Shown here: piece after piece, positions 22,654 through 33,984 of the stretch
Layout of the letters: each line of letters starts with the position of its first letter
Numbering within the stretch: the first letter of the stretch is position 1
Origin: Phlebotomus papatasi
Lineage: Eukaryota > Arthropoda > Insecta > Diptera > Psychodidae
Assembly: GCF_024763615.1 (NCBI RefSeq)
Contig: NC_077224.1
Coordinates: 86,128,712-86,192,711, forward strand
DNA: 64,000 nt
Direction of reading: 5' to 3'
The notes under the pieces: generated by a model
Seen by the model: only the letters and a program-made list of their open reading frames with translations
Told to the model about the DNA's origin: nothing
Databases searched by the model: none
Position numbers and translations under genes: made by a program

Positions 22654-24597
22654 TCATATGGTCTGTTCAGGTCCCTCTTCAGTTCCCATCTTCTTCACCT
22701 TGTAGCGGTTATGAGGTAGTATTTCTATTACTTCGTTGGGTCCGACAAATTTTTTTCTCACTTTGTAGCCAACATCAAATTCTGTCTCCTTGATGGCGAA
22801 CAAATCGCCAATCCGATAGTCATTGGCCCTTCTGCTTCGAAGATCATACGAGCGCTTGTTCTCATCTTGAATTTTGCAAATATTTTGTCTTGCCAAATCT
22901 TGTAATCCACATCTCTCTTCGTCAAAATCTTCTTCCAGTATTTCCACAATTTTATTGGTTACTTGGCATGGATTCATTCGTAATTCCTGTTTGCGTTCCA
23001 CCTGTGTCATATTTTTCATATGATTCACTTTCTGACGTTCCTTCTCAATTGCTTCATGTTCCTCACGATCTCGCTTGATACGCTTAATCTTCCTGAATTT
23101 CCATGCTTCATACTCAATCTCATGATTCTGTCTCTTAGTAGTTCTTATCTTGGTAGTGACATGTTCAGCGCTTGTCATCATCGTCATATTGGCACGGGAC
23201 ATCGCATCAACATGGATCATCTTGTTTTCATTCTTATAACATTGATCACGTCGTCGAATCGTCACTTTACCAGGCACTATTGTGTAATGTACAGTCTTAA
23301 GGAAATTTCTGCCAATCAACCAAGTAGTCTCCATCACTTCTTTGGGTACAACATGGCATTCCATCCGATACTTCCCGCCATCAACTTCAATATTCATTGT
23401 AGTTTTTGCCAAAGCCTGGATAATTGCACCACCAAAACCACGAATTCTTTGAAATGATAATTGGTGATCCTCACACTTATCTTTAATTGACTCGTACGTA
23501 TCTTCATTGATCAGAGATAGATCACTGTAGCTGTCAATGATCCCACAAAACTCTTTATCTCCAATCTTAATCTTCAAAATATCAAGCTCGTCATTAGTTG
23601 ATTGAATGATGTTGATCATATTGACCTTCGCTTCATTATTACTCTTGAATTCTGAAACTTTCGACTTCGTCTTGCAATCGCTGGACGTATGACCAAATCC
23701 ATTGCACTTAAAACATTTTGGTCCTCTCTTTTTATTCGGACATTCCATGGATTTGTGACCAGCATCCCCACAATTGTAACAAATAATCGTTTTTTGGGCT
23801 TCTCCTCGTGAGTTCTGAGATCTACTAGCAACATTCTTAGGATTATCATCCTTTTTCTCAGCGTCTTTGAGTTTCAGCTGCAGCTTTTCATATACTTCGA
23901 TACGAGACTTCATTTCTTCAATTGTCTTTGCTCCATAAAGTTGAGCTTTGCTCTGGACATTGTCATCAATGCCATCGCAAATATACTCGCATATAGTTGC
24001 TTCGTCAAGGCTACCCATCCTGCCCAATCTCTGCATTTCATAGACAAAATCCAAGAACTTTTCATCGGCTTTTTTCTTACGATTTGTCATGCGTCTATGC
24101 ACATCGAGAGAACTTAATTTTTGGGCAAACTCCGTTCTCAGGGCATCTCTCAAGGTCTTCCAATTCTTGATGCCAGTTGTTGCAAAAATGAATTTGCGAG
24201 CAGTGCCTGTCAATAATTTTTTGCAATACATCAATTTTTGGATGTCGTTCCATCCAAGCGTCATTGCGGTGTCTTCAAATTCCTCCAACCACACCTCAAT
24301 GTCCTGCGATTCTTCTGCCCCAAATTTCTCGAGAGAATCTTCTACGTCCCTCAAGCTGAACATCCTGTAATCGTTTGAAGCAAGAACATTGGAAATAGTT
24401 GTTGCTGGAACATCATCAACATCGGTTCTGGAACCACTTGCACTCTCACTTTGCGTTTCATTTGCATCCTCATCAAATTGTACAATACGCTGTGCTAGCT
24501 CCTCTTTAGTGCCTTCACAATACAAATTCCTCTTTGCGCACTCCGTCATCAAGCCTTTCTTGGTGAAATTCTCCAGCAATTCTTCAACAGATGCCAT
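22654..24597 (-). CDS. Gag-protease-integrase C-terminus fusion ORF of the LTR element
   Basis: 647 codons, uninterrupted. Residues 1-45 resemble a SAP-like helical segment (TKKGLMTECAKRNLYCEGTK). Residues about 75-250 are gag-like, with WLEEFEDTAMTLGWND. Residues about 271-310 carry two CCHC zinc knuckles (CYNCGDAGHKSMEC and CFKCNGFGHTSSDC). Around residue 350 is an aspartic-protease-like stretch in which the catalytic triplet reads DSY rather than D-T/S-G, so activity is doubtful. Then HVDAMSRAN, the end of RNase H, appears within about 115 residues, showing that reverse transcriptase is gone. The final 95 residues match integrase C-termini (GDLFAIKETEFDVGYK, then RYKVKKMGTEEGPEQT). Deletions have stayed in frame. 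Function of the fusion is unknown. Confidence 0.9.
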   Translation of the reverse strand: MASVEELLENFTKKGLMTECAKRNLYCEGTKEELAQRIVQFDEDANETQSESASGSRTDVDDVPATTISNVLASNDYRMFSLRDVEDSLEKFGAEESQDIEVWLEEFEDTAMTLGWNDIQKLMYCKKLLTGTARKFIFATTGIKNWKTLRDALRTEFAQKLSSLDVHRRMTNRKKKADEKFLDFVYEMQRLGRMGSLDEATICEYICDGIDDNVQSKAQLYGAKTIEEMKSRIEVYEKLQLKLKDAEKKDDNPKNVASRSQNSRGEAQKTIICYNCGDAGHKSMECPNKKRGPKCFKCNGFGHTSSDCKTKSKVSEFKSNNEAKVNMINIIQSTNDELDILKIKIGDKEFCGIIDSYSDLSLINEDTYESIKDKCEDHQLSFQRIRGFGGAIIQALAKTTMNIEVDGGKYRMECHVVPKEVMETTWLIGRNFLKTVHYTIVPGKVTIRRRDQCYKNENKMIHVDAMSRANMTMMTSAEHVTTKIRTTKRQNHEIEYEAWKFRKIKRIKRDREEHEAIEKERQKVNHMKNMTQVERKQELRMNPCQVTNKIVEILEEDFDEERCGLQDLARQNICKIQDENKRSYDLRSRRANDYRIGDLFAIKETEFDVGYKVRKKFVGPNEVIEILPHNRYKVKKMGTEEGPEQTI

Positions 24598-24629
24598 TTT
24601 CGTCGTCTTTTGCAGTGTTGCCGTCCTTC

Positions 24630-24715
24630 GTCGTTATGCAACAATTGCCGTCCTTCGTCGTTATGCAATGGTTGCTCTCGTCTTATGCAACTATTGCCGT
24701 CGTCTTATGCAACTT
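24630..24715 (-). repeat. Four TGCATA-core repeats in the element's leader
   Basis: On the minus strand, TTGCATAA occurs four times (cores at 24635-24640, 24662-24667, 24684-24689 and 24706-24711), spaced 27, 22 and 22 bp and embedded in GACGACGGCAA-type sequence. It lies between the primer site and the gag start. Position and core recall the Su(Hw) sites of Drosophila gypsy (YRTTGCATACCY); two of the four match YRTTGCATA fully, but none has the CC that follows. Confidence 0.7.
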
Positions 24716-24936
24716 TGCGCCGTTGCCGTCTTTCGTCCTGCGTCTTCGAGGTTTTTATTTTCACTAGAACACCCTTTGTGCTTTTTGCACCGTCTTTCGT
24801 CTATATTTGTTCTTTTAACGTCTTTGACAATATTTTTCACGTCTCTTCATCAGTTTTTTTTTTCTCCACTCACTTTTTCGTCAGCATCCTCAATATTCCA
24901 CGTTTTTCGTTTTCTTTCCCGGCAATTTTCTACCCC

Positions 24937-24954
24937 ATCCCGGACGAGCCCCCA
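24937..24954 (-). other. Primer binding site, tRNA-Pro type
   Basis: Minus strand TGGGGGCTCGTCCGGGAT, directly abutting the 5' LTR. This 18-mer is complementary to the 3' end of tRNA-Pro including CCA, the primer also used by murine leukaemia-type retroviruses. Confidence 0.92.
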
Positions 24955-25140
24955 TGTAGGATTCGAAACAACGTTGAATATTGAGGTAATACTTCTTTAA
25001 ATTTCACAAATAACTATATTTCAGGGATATGTAATTCACAATTGAATAAAATGCGTCTTCATTCTTTGATTAATTGCACAGGACTAAATTTGTCACCAAA
25101 TGGGCTACTACACTTTCACGAACATAAATTATTTCCCACA
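24955..25140 (-). repeat. 5' LTR (minus-strand element)
   Basis: Identical to 22399-22584. Followed on the + strand by TATATATATA. Confidence 0.95.
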
Positions 25141-25254
25141 TATATATATATTCTTTAGACAAATTTATTGAATAATATTTTTGAAAAACGTCTTTCAATA
25201 TCATAATCTTAAGTGTGTTGCGGGTTGTAGGTTTGAGAAACTGATTTTTTGGTT

Positions 25255-25461
25255 AGCCGAAAAAGGCAGCGTTTTTAGCATATTTTATTGGATCGATCAG
25301 CAAAAATATGCTTACCGGTTAGCAAGACTCAAACAGAAAATGCTAACCAAATATATGGAAATGGCACTGCCTCGCGGGTTTCGTTTTAAGGTTAGTAAAA
25401 TTCAGCTGAAAATACATATATTTTCAGCTGAATTGAAATCGGTTAGGTTTTGGTGCTTCCG
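25255..25461. repeat. Dispersed repeat, AATGAGCACAG family, copy 2
   Basis: Shares GATCAGCAAAAATATGCT, ACCGGTTAGCA, AAAATGCTAACCAAATATAT, CTCGCGGG and the TTCAGCTGAAAATACATATA inverted pair with the copies at 13774 and 37545. The left end is diverged. Confidence 0.65.
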
Positions 25462-25520
25462 GGGAAATTTCATGTACGTCGCTTGGTTCAACAATAGTCG
25501 TAATTTTCTTGTAATCTCAA

Positions 25521-25729
25521 TAGGGGGAAGTGGAGCATCTTTGAAAATGAAGCACCTTTGAAATTGAAATTTTTCACCTATTTTCAAATAAAATTGAGCC
25601 TTATCGTGATATAATTTATAATTTAGGAGCACAAACAGATTGAGAAGCTAAATTACATCATGATATGGCTCAGTTCCATTTAAGCATAGGTGAAAAATCT
25701 CAATTTCAAAGTTGCCTCACTTCTCCCTA
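25521..25729. mobile_element. TA-flanked MITE, GGGGGAAGTGG family, copy 1
   Basis: It starts TAGGGGGAAGTGGAGCATCT and ends CCTCACTTCTCCCTA. Inner inverted repeats read GAAATTTTTCACCTAT and ATAGGTGAAAAATCTCAATT-like sequence. A partial relative lies at 28540-28607. Confidence 0.7.
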
Positions 25730-27555
25730 AGTAATTCTTGTGAAGCTTATGTACATATTTCTATTGGAATTTCTGATAAGGCGATGAGGAAGTTACAACA
25801 ATTGCTGATCCATGCGACTAGTTATTGAACTTATTATTTCGCTTTTTTAAAAAATGGCAAATTATTATCATTTTATTATTTATAGCTTGTCAAATTGTTG
25901 ATGATTTTATTTTATTATCTGAATTGATTAAAAATACACGAATTACATAAGAAACGGAAGAAGTAACAAGTTTTGTAATTCACTTAAAATTGCAAATAAT
26001 TAAAATGTTTATTAATTGTGGTTTAGTGTATGAACTAAAGAAATTTTGAAAGTGAAAATGCCACTGCTATACAATTCTAATTTCCTAGGTTAATAAACTT
26101 TTTTGTTAGTTACAAAGACTGCTGCAGAGAAATAAATAGGTCAGAAATGATTTAAGTTGTGAAGTATCTGAATGATAAATTCTTGAATGTCTACTCGTTC
26201 TATTACTTAAAAGCCCCTTGGTTTTTTTTTCCTCCAGATCACCAAAATGATACAAAATTGTTTTCTTTCTCCCATTGCCGTCATGGGAAAATTATGAAGG
26301 CTTTTTTGTTCACTTTAATCTCAATTTAGTGAACAAAAAGATGCATTGCATAAGCCAATTTGGGGATTATTTGACTTTTAAAATTGCACAAAATGAACAA
26401 ATATTGACTGTATGGGGAAAAAAAGAGTCACACTCGATGGAATATTAATTAAGGAATTTCTCCATTCGATCAGAGAGAGCTTTTTTTTGTCGAAAAACAA
26501 TTTTATTTAGTGCTTGAAGTGGAAGGTTTTTGTTTTAAAATAAAATATCAAGATTGCGGAAATTTTATGCTGATGGCTCAATCAAAGCAAAAGGTAATAA
26601 AAAAGTAACATGATTCAATTGAAAATCAATTTAATTTATCAATTGGTAACTTACTGAGCACATGGCAACGCATTCCTATTTTTGGAATGTCTATCTTTAA
26701 TTCAGCTCACTTACTTATAAGTGCGATTGCACTTTTAGAGATCATGGAGTGATTGTGCCTTTTCTAGAATGTGATCACATTTCACTTGCGCACGAGATGT
26801 AACTATCTCTTAAGTTATTTTGCAATTTTAATGATCACGATCTCTCTGGAGAATCTTTCTGATGGTAGCCAATTTAGGACAATGGTTAATAAATTAAAAA
26901 GAAGTATTTGTCCTCTTTTGGAGTCACCTCAATTGCCAATGAACTTCTATATCAAGAGTAAAAGCGCGTGAGATTGTGCGGTGATAACAATTTGTAATAA
27001 TTCAACAACATTCTCTCGAATTAAGGGAGTATGCAAATTTCTTGTAAAATCCGCATCATTAAAAGATGTTACAGAAAAAAATGGGAAATAAATTATGCTA
27101 CTCTTCGCACATATTCCACTGTGAGAGATGTATAAGAAAAACAGTCAAAGATTTTATTACTCATCAAAGTGCGATGAAATTCAACCGTTGAAAATTAAAA
27201 GAAAGTAAGTCACGTCATATTTTCTTGCAGTATTTTTGCAATTTAATTTTCCGATTATTGTTACTTTATAGTTTTCCAATAATGTTAAGGCTATAAAAAC
27301 AAATAAATCCTTAAGCTGGGGTAATAAAATGCTCCAGCTTCTTATGATAATAAAATTTGCATTTGTACCTTAACAACCGAAAGTTATTTTATTAATTCCA
27401 TATTTTATTTTTATGTATTTTGTACGATGAGTTTTTCACTCAAGCGCAATAAAGACCTGGATCAAATGTTCAAGTTTCTTAAAGACGTTGATTTAAATTT
27501 GGAGTTACTTTTTGATATTTTAGCTAAACAACTTTATCGTTCTGAATAAAATGTT
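25730..27555. other. AT-rich intronic stretch without a recognised gene
   Basis: I see no family repeat or coding signal beyond short chance ORFs. Confidence 0.4.
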
Positions 27556-27769
27556 CAGGGAAAACTGGGGCACCACCAAACACGAGGTAGCACCAAACAC
27601 TGCGATTTTTTAATCAGATATTCGAATTCATATGACAAGACTTAAAGAAATTTATAGGCATTAGGGATGCTTGTCCACTGAAGAAATGGTCGAGATAGTC
27701 CAAGTAGTTTAGTAATAAAAATTAGTGTTTGGTGGTACCCCGTATTTGGTGGTGCCCCAGTTTCCTCTA
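27556..27769. mobile_element. MITE with GGGGCACCACCAAACAC termini
   Basis: Left CAGGGAAAACTGGGGCACCA then CCAAACACGAGGTAGCACCA. Right end is the inverse (GTTTGGTGGTACCCCGTATT then TGGTGGTGCCCCAGTTTCC). TIRs of about 45 bp, AT-rich interior, no coding capacity. Confidence 0.75.
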
Positions 27770-27984
27770 TATGTTGGAAAGGTCTTGAAATTCCCTATAA
27801 AATCTATATTATACATAATTTTGTAAGATTGCCTAAGCATAGAGAAATTAACAATATGGTCTATTTGAACATTTAAAAATGATAAGAAGGAGTCTGTAGG
27901 ATAATACATAGATGGCCTTAGTAACAATAAGAAATTGAATGGATTTCGAATCAGATATCTTTCAAATGATACGTGCAAATTATA

Positions 27985-28345
27985 CAAACTCCTCTCGTTC
28001 AGTAATAACCTTCCTGATTTGAGACCGTCTCCGATTGAGGTTTTTCTGTATCAATTCGAAGGTATTTCAGAGAGAACTTACCTAAAAACCCGTTGAAAGT
28101 TCGAAAGTTTAAACCAACGAGTTATCCAAAAGTGAGCAAGTTCATCAAAAGAATATTTATTTTAATGAAACGGCAAATCAAACGTTCTGCCATCCTGAAA
28201 TATAATAAAAATCACTTTGCACCATTTTTTACACACTGTTGTTGATATTGTTGATCATTGAACGTTACTTGACAAAGAATACCGAAATTCTAAATGGCAG
28301 AACAATCAGCGCTAAAGCGGCGAGTATGTGAACTTGCATTTTAGG
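27985..28345 (-). repeat. Dispersed 360-bp repeat, copy 1
   Basis: Inverse of 34705-35060. Shared landmarks include CTCTCGTTCAGTAATAACCT, GAGGTTTTTCTGTATCAATT, CCGTTGAAAGTTCGAAAGTT, AAACGTTCTGCCATCCTGAA and GGCAGAACAATCAGCGCTAA, in the same order. Class unknown. Confidence 0.7.
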
Positions 28346-28539
28346 CTTCGGGTAGATCTCCGAATAAGTTTGGCTTGGCTTTGGAGTGGCTTTGTCTCTT
28401 CGAAAGTTTATTACTGAACAGAACCACTCTTGCCACTCTTGCCATACGTAAGTAGAGTTCGAAAAATTAGAACATGTATTTCAAAAGTCATAAAAGAGAC
28501 ATTCTTACTTATTGATAATTCCGCAAGATTGTAAACGCG

Positions 28540-28607
28540 TATATGGCTCAGTTTCATTTGAACATAGGAGAAAAATTTCAATTTCAGAGGTGCCCCACTT
28601 CCCCCTA
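28540..28607. mobile_element. Partial GGGGGAAGTGG-family MITE, right end
   Basis: Contains TATGGCTCAGTTTCATTTGA, ATAGGAGAAAAATTTCAATT and the terminus CCCCACTTCCCCCTA, matching the right half of 25521-25729. No left end seen. Confidence 0.6.
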
Positions 28608-28682
28608 TCTATGTATACTGCAACCGCTCTAAGTTCCATAAATTCCCCCTCGCGATTGCTCCATTCGGATCCAATCTGAAGA

Positions 28683-29976
28683 TAGGGTAAATGTCCTAAT
28701 TCAAAACCATTTCCAGACGCTTTAACTTTGACAGAAGATTCAACACATTAAATTCAATTCGTTTTTGAAGACAATTATGTAAATTTGCTACTTGACTCTT
28801 CTAGAATGTTACTGTTTAGTGAAAATTTTTTAGATATAATTTGAAAACTTCTTAAATACAAAAAAAATACGCGAGTGTAAAATGCTTTATTGGATAGAAA
28901 TTAATCCAAATGGAGACAAGGGAAAGTTTCTAATTGGAGACAAACAGTGTAAGTGAAACGGCGCCGAAAGGCTTCAAAAACCTTGTTGAGTTGCTCTTGA
29001 GTGCAGGATTTGTTCTTATTTCTGGTATTTTCTACTTTCCCATATAAAACAGTAAGAAAATCTTTCCAAAAAATCATATTTCCGGGGTTTCCTATTGAAG
29101 CATTTACAGACACTTCAGAAAAACCCTTTTTGTTCACGAAATAGGTAATTATTTCATTTGAAATCTTCACGTACCGTTAACAACTAAGATTAGAACTTAA
29201 TTTAACTAAAATTAACCAGAAATATAACGTAAATGTTAAACAAAACGAATAAACAGCAATCACTTTACTGTGTTTTTCATTGGAAAAAGGTCGATTGATG
29301 AAAAATTCGATGGTGAAAGGGTAGGGTAAGTGTGCCAAATTCCGGCCAGCTTGCAATTTCGGCCACCTTTTTTGTTCCTCGAATTTCCATGAACTTTTAG
29401 ATTTTACGTACTCTAAAGATTATACAATGCAAAAGAATAACAAAAAATATCGCTTCGATAAACGAGATGACGTGAAAAAGATATTGGAAGAATTCCTAAA
29501 GGGCAAGGAACTATGAGAATGAAGGTGGCCGAAATAGGGTACAAAAGCTATGTCTACATTTTTCTTCATTTTAAAATGTATTAAGAATGATTTTAGAGTA
29601 AATAAAGACGGTAAACTCTTTACAAGGTTCCAAGAAACACTCTTTAAGAAGAAAGAATAAAAAAAAACCAATTTGAATTTAAAATATTACATTTCAAACT
29701 TTAGACTTTGACGCTTGCATGCAACTATGCCGAAATTTGGCACACTTACCCTACACTTTTAATTTTTCTGAGAAATTAACAAATTAAAATTTGTGAATAT
29801 GAATGGATTTTCGCTTCATTTGGAGCAAAATTAACTAAATAATGAAACTGTGGTATAGAAAATTTATAAATATAATAATTTAGTACTGTATTTATCATGA
29901 AAACAGTGACGCTTCCATTTGGAGTAGCGAAAAATTTCCATTTGAAGCAGGTTTTGAATTAGCTTAATTTACCCTA
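28683..29976. mobile_element. TA-flanked transposon remnant with second element nested inside
   Basis: The left end TAGGGTAAATGTCCTAATTC then AAAACC is inverted at the right end as GGTTTTGAATTAGCTTAATT then TACCCTA. At 28901-29170 the minus strand encodes 89 residues containing a helix-turn-helix-like stretch (CTQEQLNKVFEAFRRRF) that resembles the pipsqueak motif of pogo-type transposases. Bases 29322-29753 are a separate inserted element. Without it the host element is about 860 bp, a deletion derivative of an autonomous transposon. Confidence 0.7.
29322..29753 (+). mobile_element. pogo-like TA-MITE with HTH fragment, copy 2 (nested)
   Basis: Exact termini TAGGGTAAGTGTGCCAAATT at left, and the inverse, ending GGCACACTTACCCTA, at right. 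At 29438-29515 the + strand encodes KKYRFDKRDDVKKILEEF then LKGKEL, the first two helices of a pipsqueak-type HTH as in pogo/Tigger transposases. A stop follows; the catalytic domain is absent. Confidence 0.8.
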
Positions 29977-30501
29977 CGACGATTAGTATTCCTATCCCAT
30001 TACTTAGTCACTCCATAATTACTGAGTGAGTAACTCTTTTGCGATTTTTGAGTGTGATATTTTGGATATTTCATAGGTGAATTTTCTCCACCAAAATGCG
30101 AAAATTTAGTATGAAAATTCGAAATTCAGTTCGAGTTTTTCGAACATCAACGAATTTTTGTGTAAATAGAGTTCCAATTACCTTTTATCCAAGTCACTAT
30201 TGGAGTCCGGATAATGGTACTAATTCAATGAAAACTAACATATAAATCATTATAAAATTTTATTGTACAATTTCGCAGTGTGATAAATCTAAAATGACTT
30301 TTCTAACGACAGAAAGTGTCTTCTGAGAACGCATTTATTATGCAAGTGAGATTTATTACACGAAGCAATTCAGTGAGAAAAATCATAAACTGAAATTTAG
30401 CTTTATCAACATTGCACAATGAAAAACGACTTATATTGCAAGCTTACATTGAATTAGTGTCAGCTGTATTTGCTGAGTTACTTATACGAAAGAAGCTTTA
30501 A

Positions 30502-30882
30502 CCCTTTAACACTAAACCTACAAACCGTTTTTGGTCGTTTTTCGGTCAAATGACAAACCACGGTAGGATAAGATATTCAACAAATTTGTCTTGAAAAAGA
30601 GCAAAAAATTAAAATTTGAACACTAAAAAATATATTACATGCATATATTAAGAAATTCATAAAATTTGATAGTGGCATTGTACCATTTAAATATGTGTTA
30701 ATTTTACATCGGTCAATTTGACTGGGTTTTGGAAGGATTATTGTTAAGGACGGATGGGACACCGGTGTCCCAAAAATAAAAACTAATTTTTCGGACTATT
30801 TAGAGGACAAAATAATTTTCTATTGTCAGAAAAAAAAATGTTTTTTTTTTGGGACACAGGTGTCCCACTCGTCCTTAAAGGG
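30502..30882. mobile_element. piggyBac-type MITE, 381 bp
   Basis: Flanked by TTAA on both sides (30498-30501 and 30883-30886) and terminated by CCCTTTAA... and ...TTAAAGGG. TTAA duplication plus CCC termini is diagnostic of piggyBac. A subterminal palindrome GGGACACCGGTGTCCC occurs near the right, with a variant GGGACACAGGTGTCCC 70 bp on. An 88-bp relative lies at 60521-60608. Confidence 0.85.
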
Positions 30883-30886
30883 TTAA

Positions 30887-33800
30887 GTATTATTCTTAAG
30901 TGAAATAGTCACATGACAATTCTCATAAAAGCGATTTCGTACTGCGAAAATTCTCATACGATAAATTTCATAAATTTCATTGAGAATAGTCCGTAAGGCT
31001 TCATGTTTTTTGTAATAAAACTTAAGACATATCAATGAAAAAGTCACTGAATTCAAAATATGTAAGAATTATGTGACTTCTCATGCACGAAAAATATGAA
31101 CTTTATGATTATTTTATTCACTGTAAAACCCATAAAAACATTTCACACGTTAGGTATACGTGTACTTTATTTCTTTATTTGCATTCATGTGTTTGGTATT
31201 GCTCATTTGTTTCTTGCAAAAATAAAAGTTCTTTTAGCATGTTTGAGACTAAGTCTAAACTGTTTAAATCAGGACTGAGCTAAAATAAAAGCCGAAGTGA
31301 ATTTGGTGGTGCCCGTTCAGATTCTTCGAAGTGCCGCGAAAATTCACGTAGAGAAAATGAGAGATTTTTTAATGTTAGAATTGCTTAATTCCTTAGAGTT
31401 AAGTCATTTTCAAAAGAAAATCCTTTTGGTAATTTAGTTGAATACAGTTATTTGGGTTAATTGTAAATACTTGTCGATATTGCAACAAAAACATTGGGAT
31501 GATATTTTGAGCTGGAAGACTCATATTCTTTTGAGCTGTCCCAAAATTCAGGATAGGTTTGAGAAAAACCTTTTTGTACAACACTATTTTGGTTAATAAG
31601 GAATGCAAAAATATGTATAGCAAGAAGGGACACGACCTGCTAATAAGGATAAAGTAGAGAAGAAAATATTTTGTGGCATTTTAGAGATTTTTTGCAACCG
31701 CAGCGCCGCCAGACGTTTGTCAAGTGAGTTATTTGTGTCTCTATCTCTCTCTCACAGTTGAATTGCGCGCGATTTAAGAACTTCCCATTTGAAGTGATAT
31801 TTTCATTTAATTTCTTTGTATTTCTGCTAGATTCAAGTAAAAGGGTGTGTAGTGAAGGAGGTACCCTTCTTCTGACAAAGATATCAAGAAGACAATTTTT
31901 TATGTGAGTTTTTCTTTCTATTATGTTTTTTGGCGCAAATATATTCATCGTGGCACCATAAATAACCGGGATTAGTGTTACTAGCACAGCTATCTGCAAT
32001 TTCCATTAGAATTATCAACACAAAATTTCCGATATTACACGACTTTTAACGAGCACATTTTTGGTTAAATGCTTCCAGTGCCTCTATAAAATGTTTGGCA
32101 AATTTTAAATGTTCTAAAGATTTGTAATACTAAATTAAATAGGGTGTTGGTATCCAAAATTGGAAAGATTTTCTAATTTTCTTGGTCCTAAGCTGTATAT
32201 TGAATTAATAAATAATTTGTTTGTATCGCTTTGCTAATGAAGCCATGAAGTGAGGTTAGATAGAACCGATAGAACGTCAAATGTTACTCCGAATTCTATG
32301 TCGCGCGCTCCGAAAATTTTTTGGGACAAATGGGACAAGTTAAATCCAATTCAATTTGGCACGAGAAGTCATATTTGATTTGCCATATATCATCTATGAG
32401 TTTTTTAATATAACCTCAATTTTAATTTTAATTGTAAATGTTTAGTGGGACCGAGTGTTTTTCACTAGAACTGGAAGTTGAACATTTAGATTTCTGGCGG
32501 ATTTCAAGATGGCTTTTAATTTAAATAATTGAGGTTATGGACAATTTTGAAACTATCGCGCCATCTGTACACTAAACTAGGAAGTCTCGGAAATTCACGA
32601 TGTTAACTATGTTTCCTTCTAATTGATTTTCAGTATAGAATGAATGGATCATTTTCATTTTACATTTATTTTCACTGATAATTAAGTAATTTCACGTAAC
32701 TGTGATTAACATTACTCTCCCATAACAATTTCACTTTAAATGGCCACCACAAAAGAGACACGAAAATTCCTCAAAACTCACCGTTTGGTACAATAATTAA
32801 AACCGTGGGGCATCAATTTCCTCCTGTTTAGATTATTTATTACACTAGTAATTACATTATGCATTTAGTGGAGCTATCAAAGCGAAACCAAACTTCAAAA
32901 AAAGACTTTTCTGGGTAGTTCTACGAATATTTGTGGGGGTGTTGACGCTAAGCACAAAGGAGGTAATTCATGGTAAGGTACAACACGTGCAATTTTTTGT
33001 TATTCATAAAATTTTTTTTCGCTTGCACCCACAAAAATTATACAGTTGAAGAAAATTTTTTTTATAACGGAACAACAACTCCGTAACCTCCCTGATTTTG
33101 AATCATACATATTTTGATAATCGCATATATAAAAGTGATGTAGGAAAATAATTACAAAAAAAAGACTTTCACCATTTTCTGCACTTTACAATTAGTAATT
33201 AAAAATATGTGCCTTGAAATATAGCGAGAAGTCACATAAATCAGGAAAGACTATCCACAAAACTCTTACTTTTTAAGTATAAAGAGTCAATTTATTGCGG
33301 AAACGAAAGACTTCAATGCGTTATGAGACGAACCTTCACAGTGAAAACTTTCGCAGGTTTTTCGTGTAACATTTAAACCATTTTTTTGTAATTCTTCGAC
33401 TAAAAAATACATTAAAATTCTAGTTTTTTCTATCTAATAAGAATATAGTAGGATTGACATTTCGTCTAAAGTCCGTGAAATTTTTTAATTTGAATACTCG
33501 ATTGAATTTCCTGGACAATAAATTAAAAATTGATGAGAATTGTGGATCAGCAAGGAGAACGTGAGTGTTATCGAAAGTGCTCCGATTATGCATGGAATTG
33601 ACCAAATAAATTTTCGTGACTTTCATGCGAAAGTGGATTTAATTGAAAAAAAAAAAAAACAATAAATAAAACCCGAAAAATTAATTGAGAAATTCAACAG
33701 AAGAAATCAATTGAACACTCTCGATTAAGCACCATTCGAAAGAAAAAGCAAATAAAAATTGTATAATTTGCATTTGGGTTTAATTTTAATTGACAACACA

Positions 33801-33960
33801 TGAAACTGAAAGTACTTTTTGTTCCACGCATGAGAAGAAAATGTGAATTGTGGTCTGGTGATTTTTTGAATACCAAAAATAAAGAAAACTTCCATATGGC
33901 ACCAAGAGATCTCAAAATTATGCTAATTCAGTGGAAATGAAACTCGTGTCTGGCGTTTAG
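30887..33960. other. AT-rich intronic stretch without a recognised gene
   Basis: Short ORFs only. ATAACCTCAATTTT / AATTGAGGTTATGG words occur at 32411 and 32530. No repeat family recognised. Confidence 0.4.
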
Positions 33961-33984
33961 AATTGTATCAGAAAGGTGGTAAAG

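Larger units (their letters stand above)
22399..25140 (-). mobile_element. Internally deleted Ty3/gypsy-type LTR retrotransposon
   Basis: Two identical 186-bp direct repeats (22399-22584 and 24955-25140), each starting TG and ending CA, flank 2370 bp. The element reads on the minus strand. Next to the 5' LTR lies a perfect 18-base tRNA-Pro primer site; next to the 3' LTR is a short purine run. The insertion sits in a TATATA tract on both sides, consistent with a 4-bp TATA duplication as known for some insect gypsy-group elements. The single long ORF keeps gag, protease and the integrase C-terminus but lacks reverse transcriptase and the integrase core, so the copy cannot be autonomous. Identical LTRs indicate very recent insertion. 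It lies antisense within forked intron 2. Confidence 0.93.

Noticed and set aside
24389..25000. 203- and 124-codon + strand frames rich in Ser, Phe and Cys
   Set aside because: Antisense to the gag start, leader and 5' LTR of the retroelement; caused by its tandem leader repeats.
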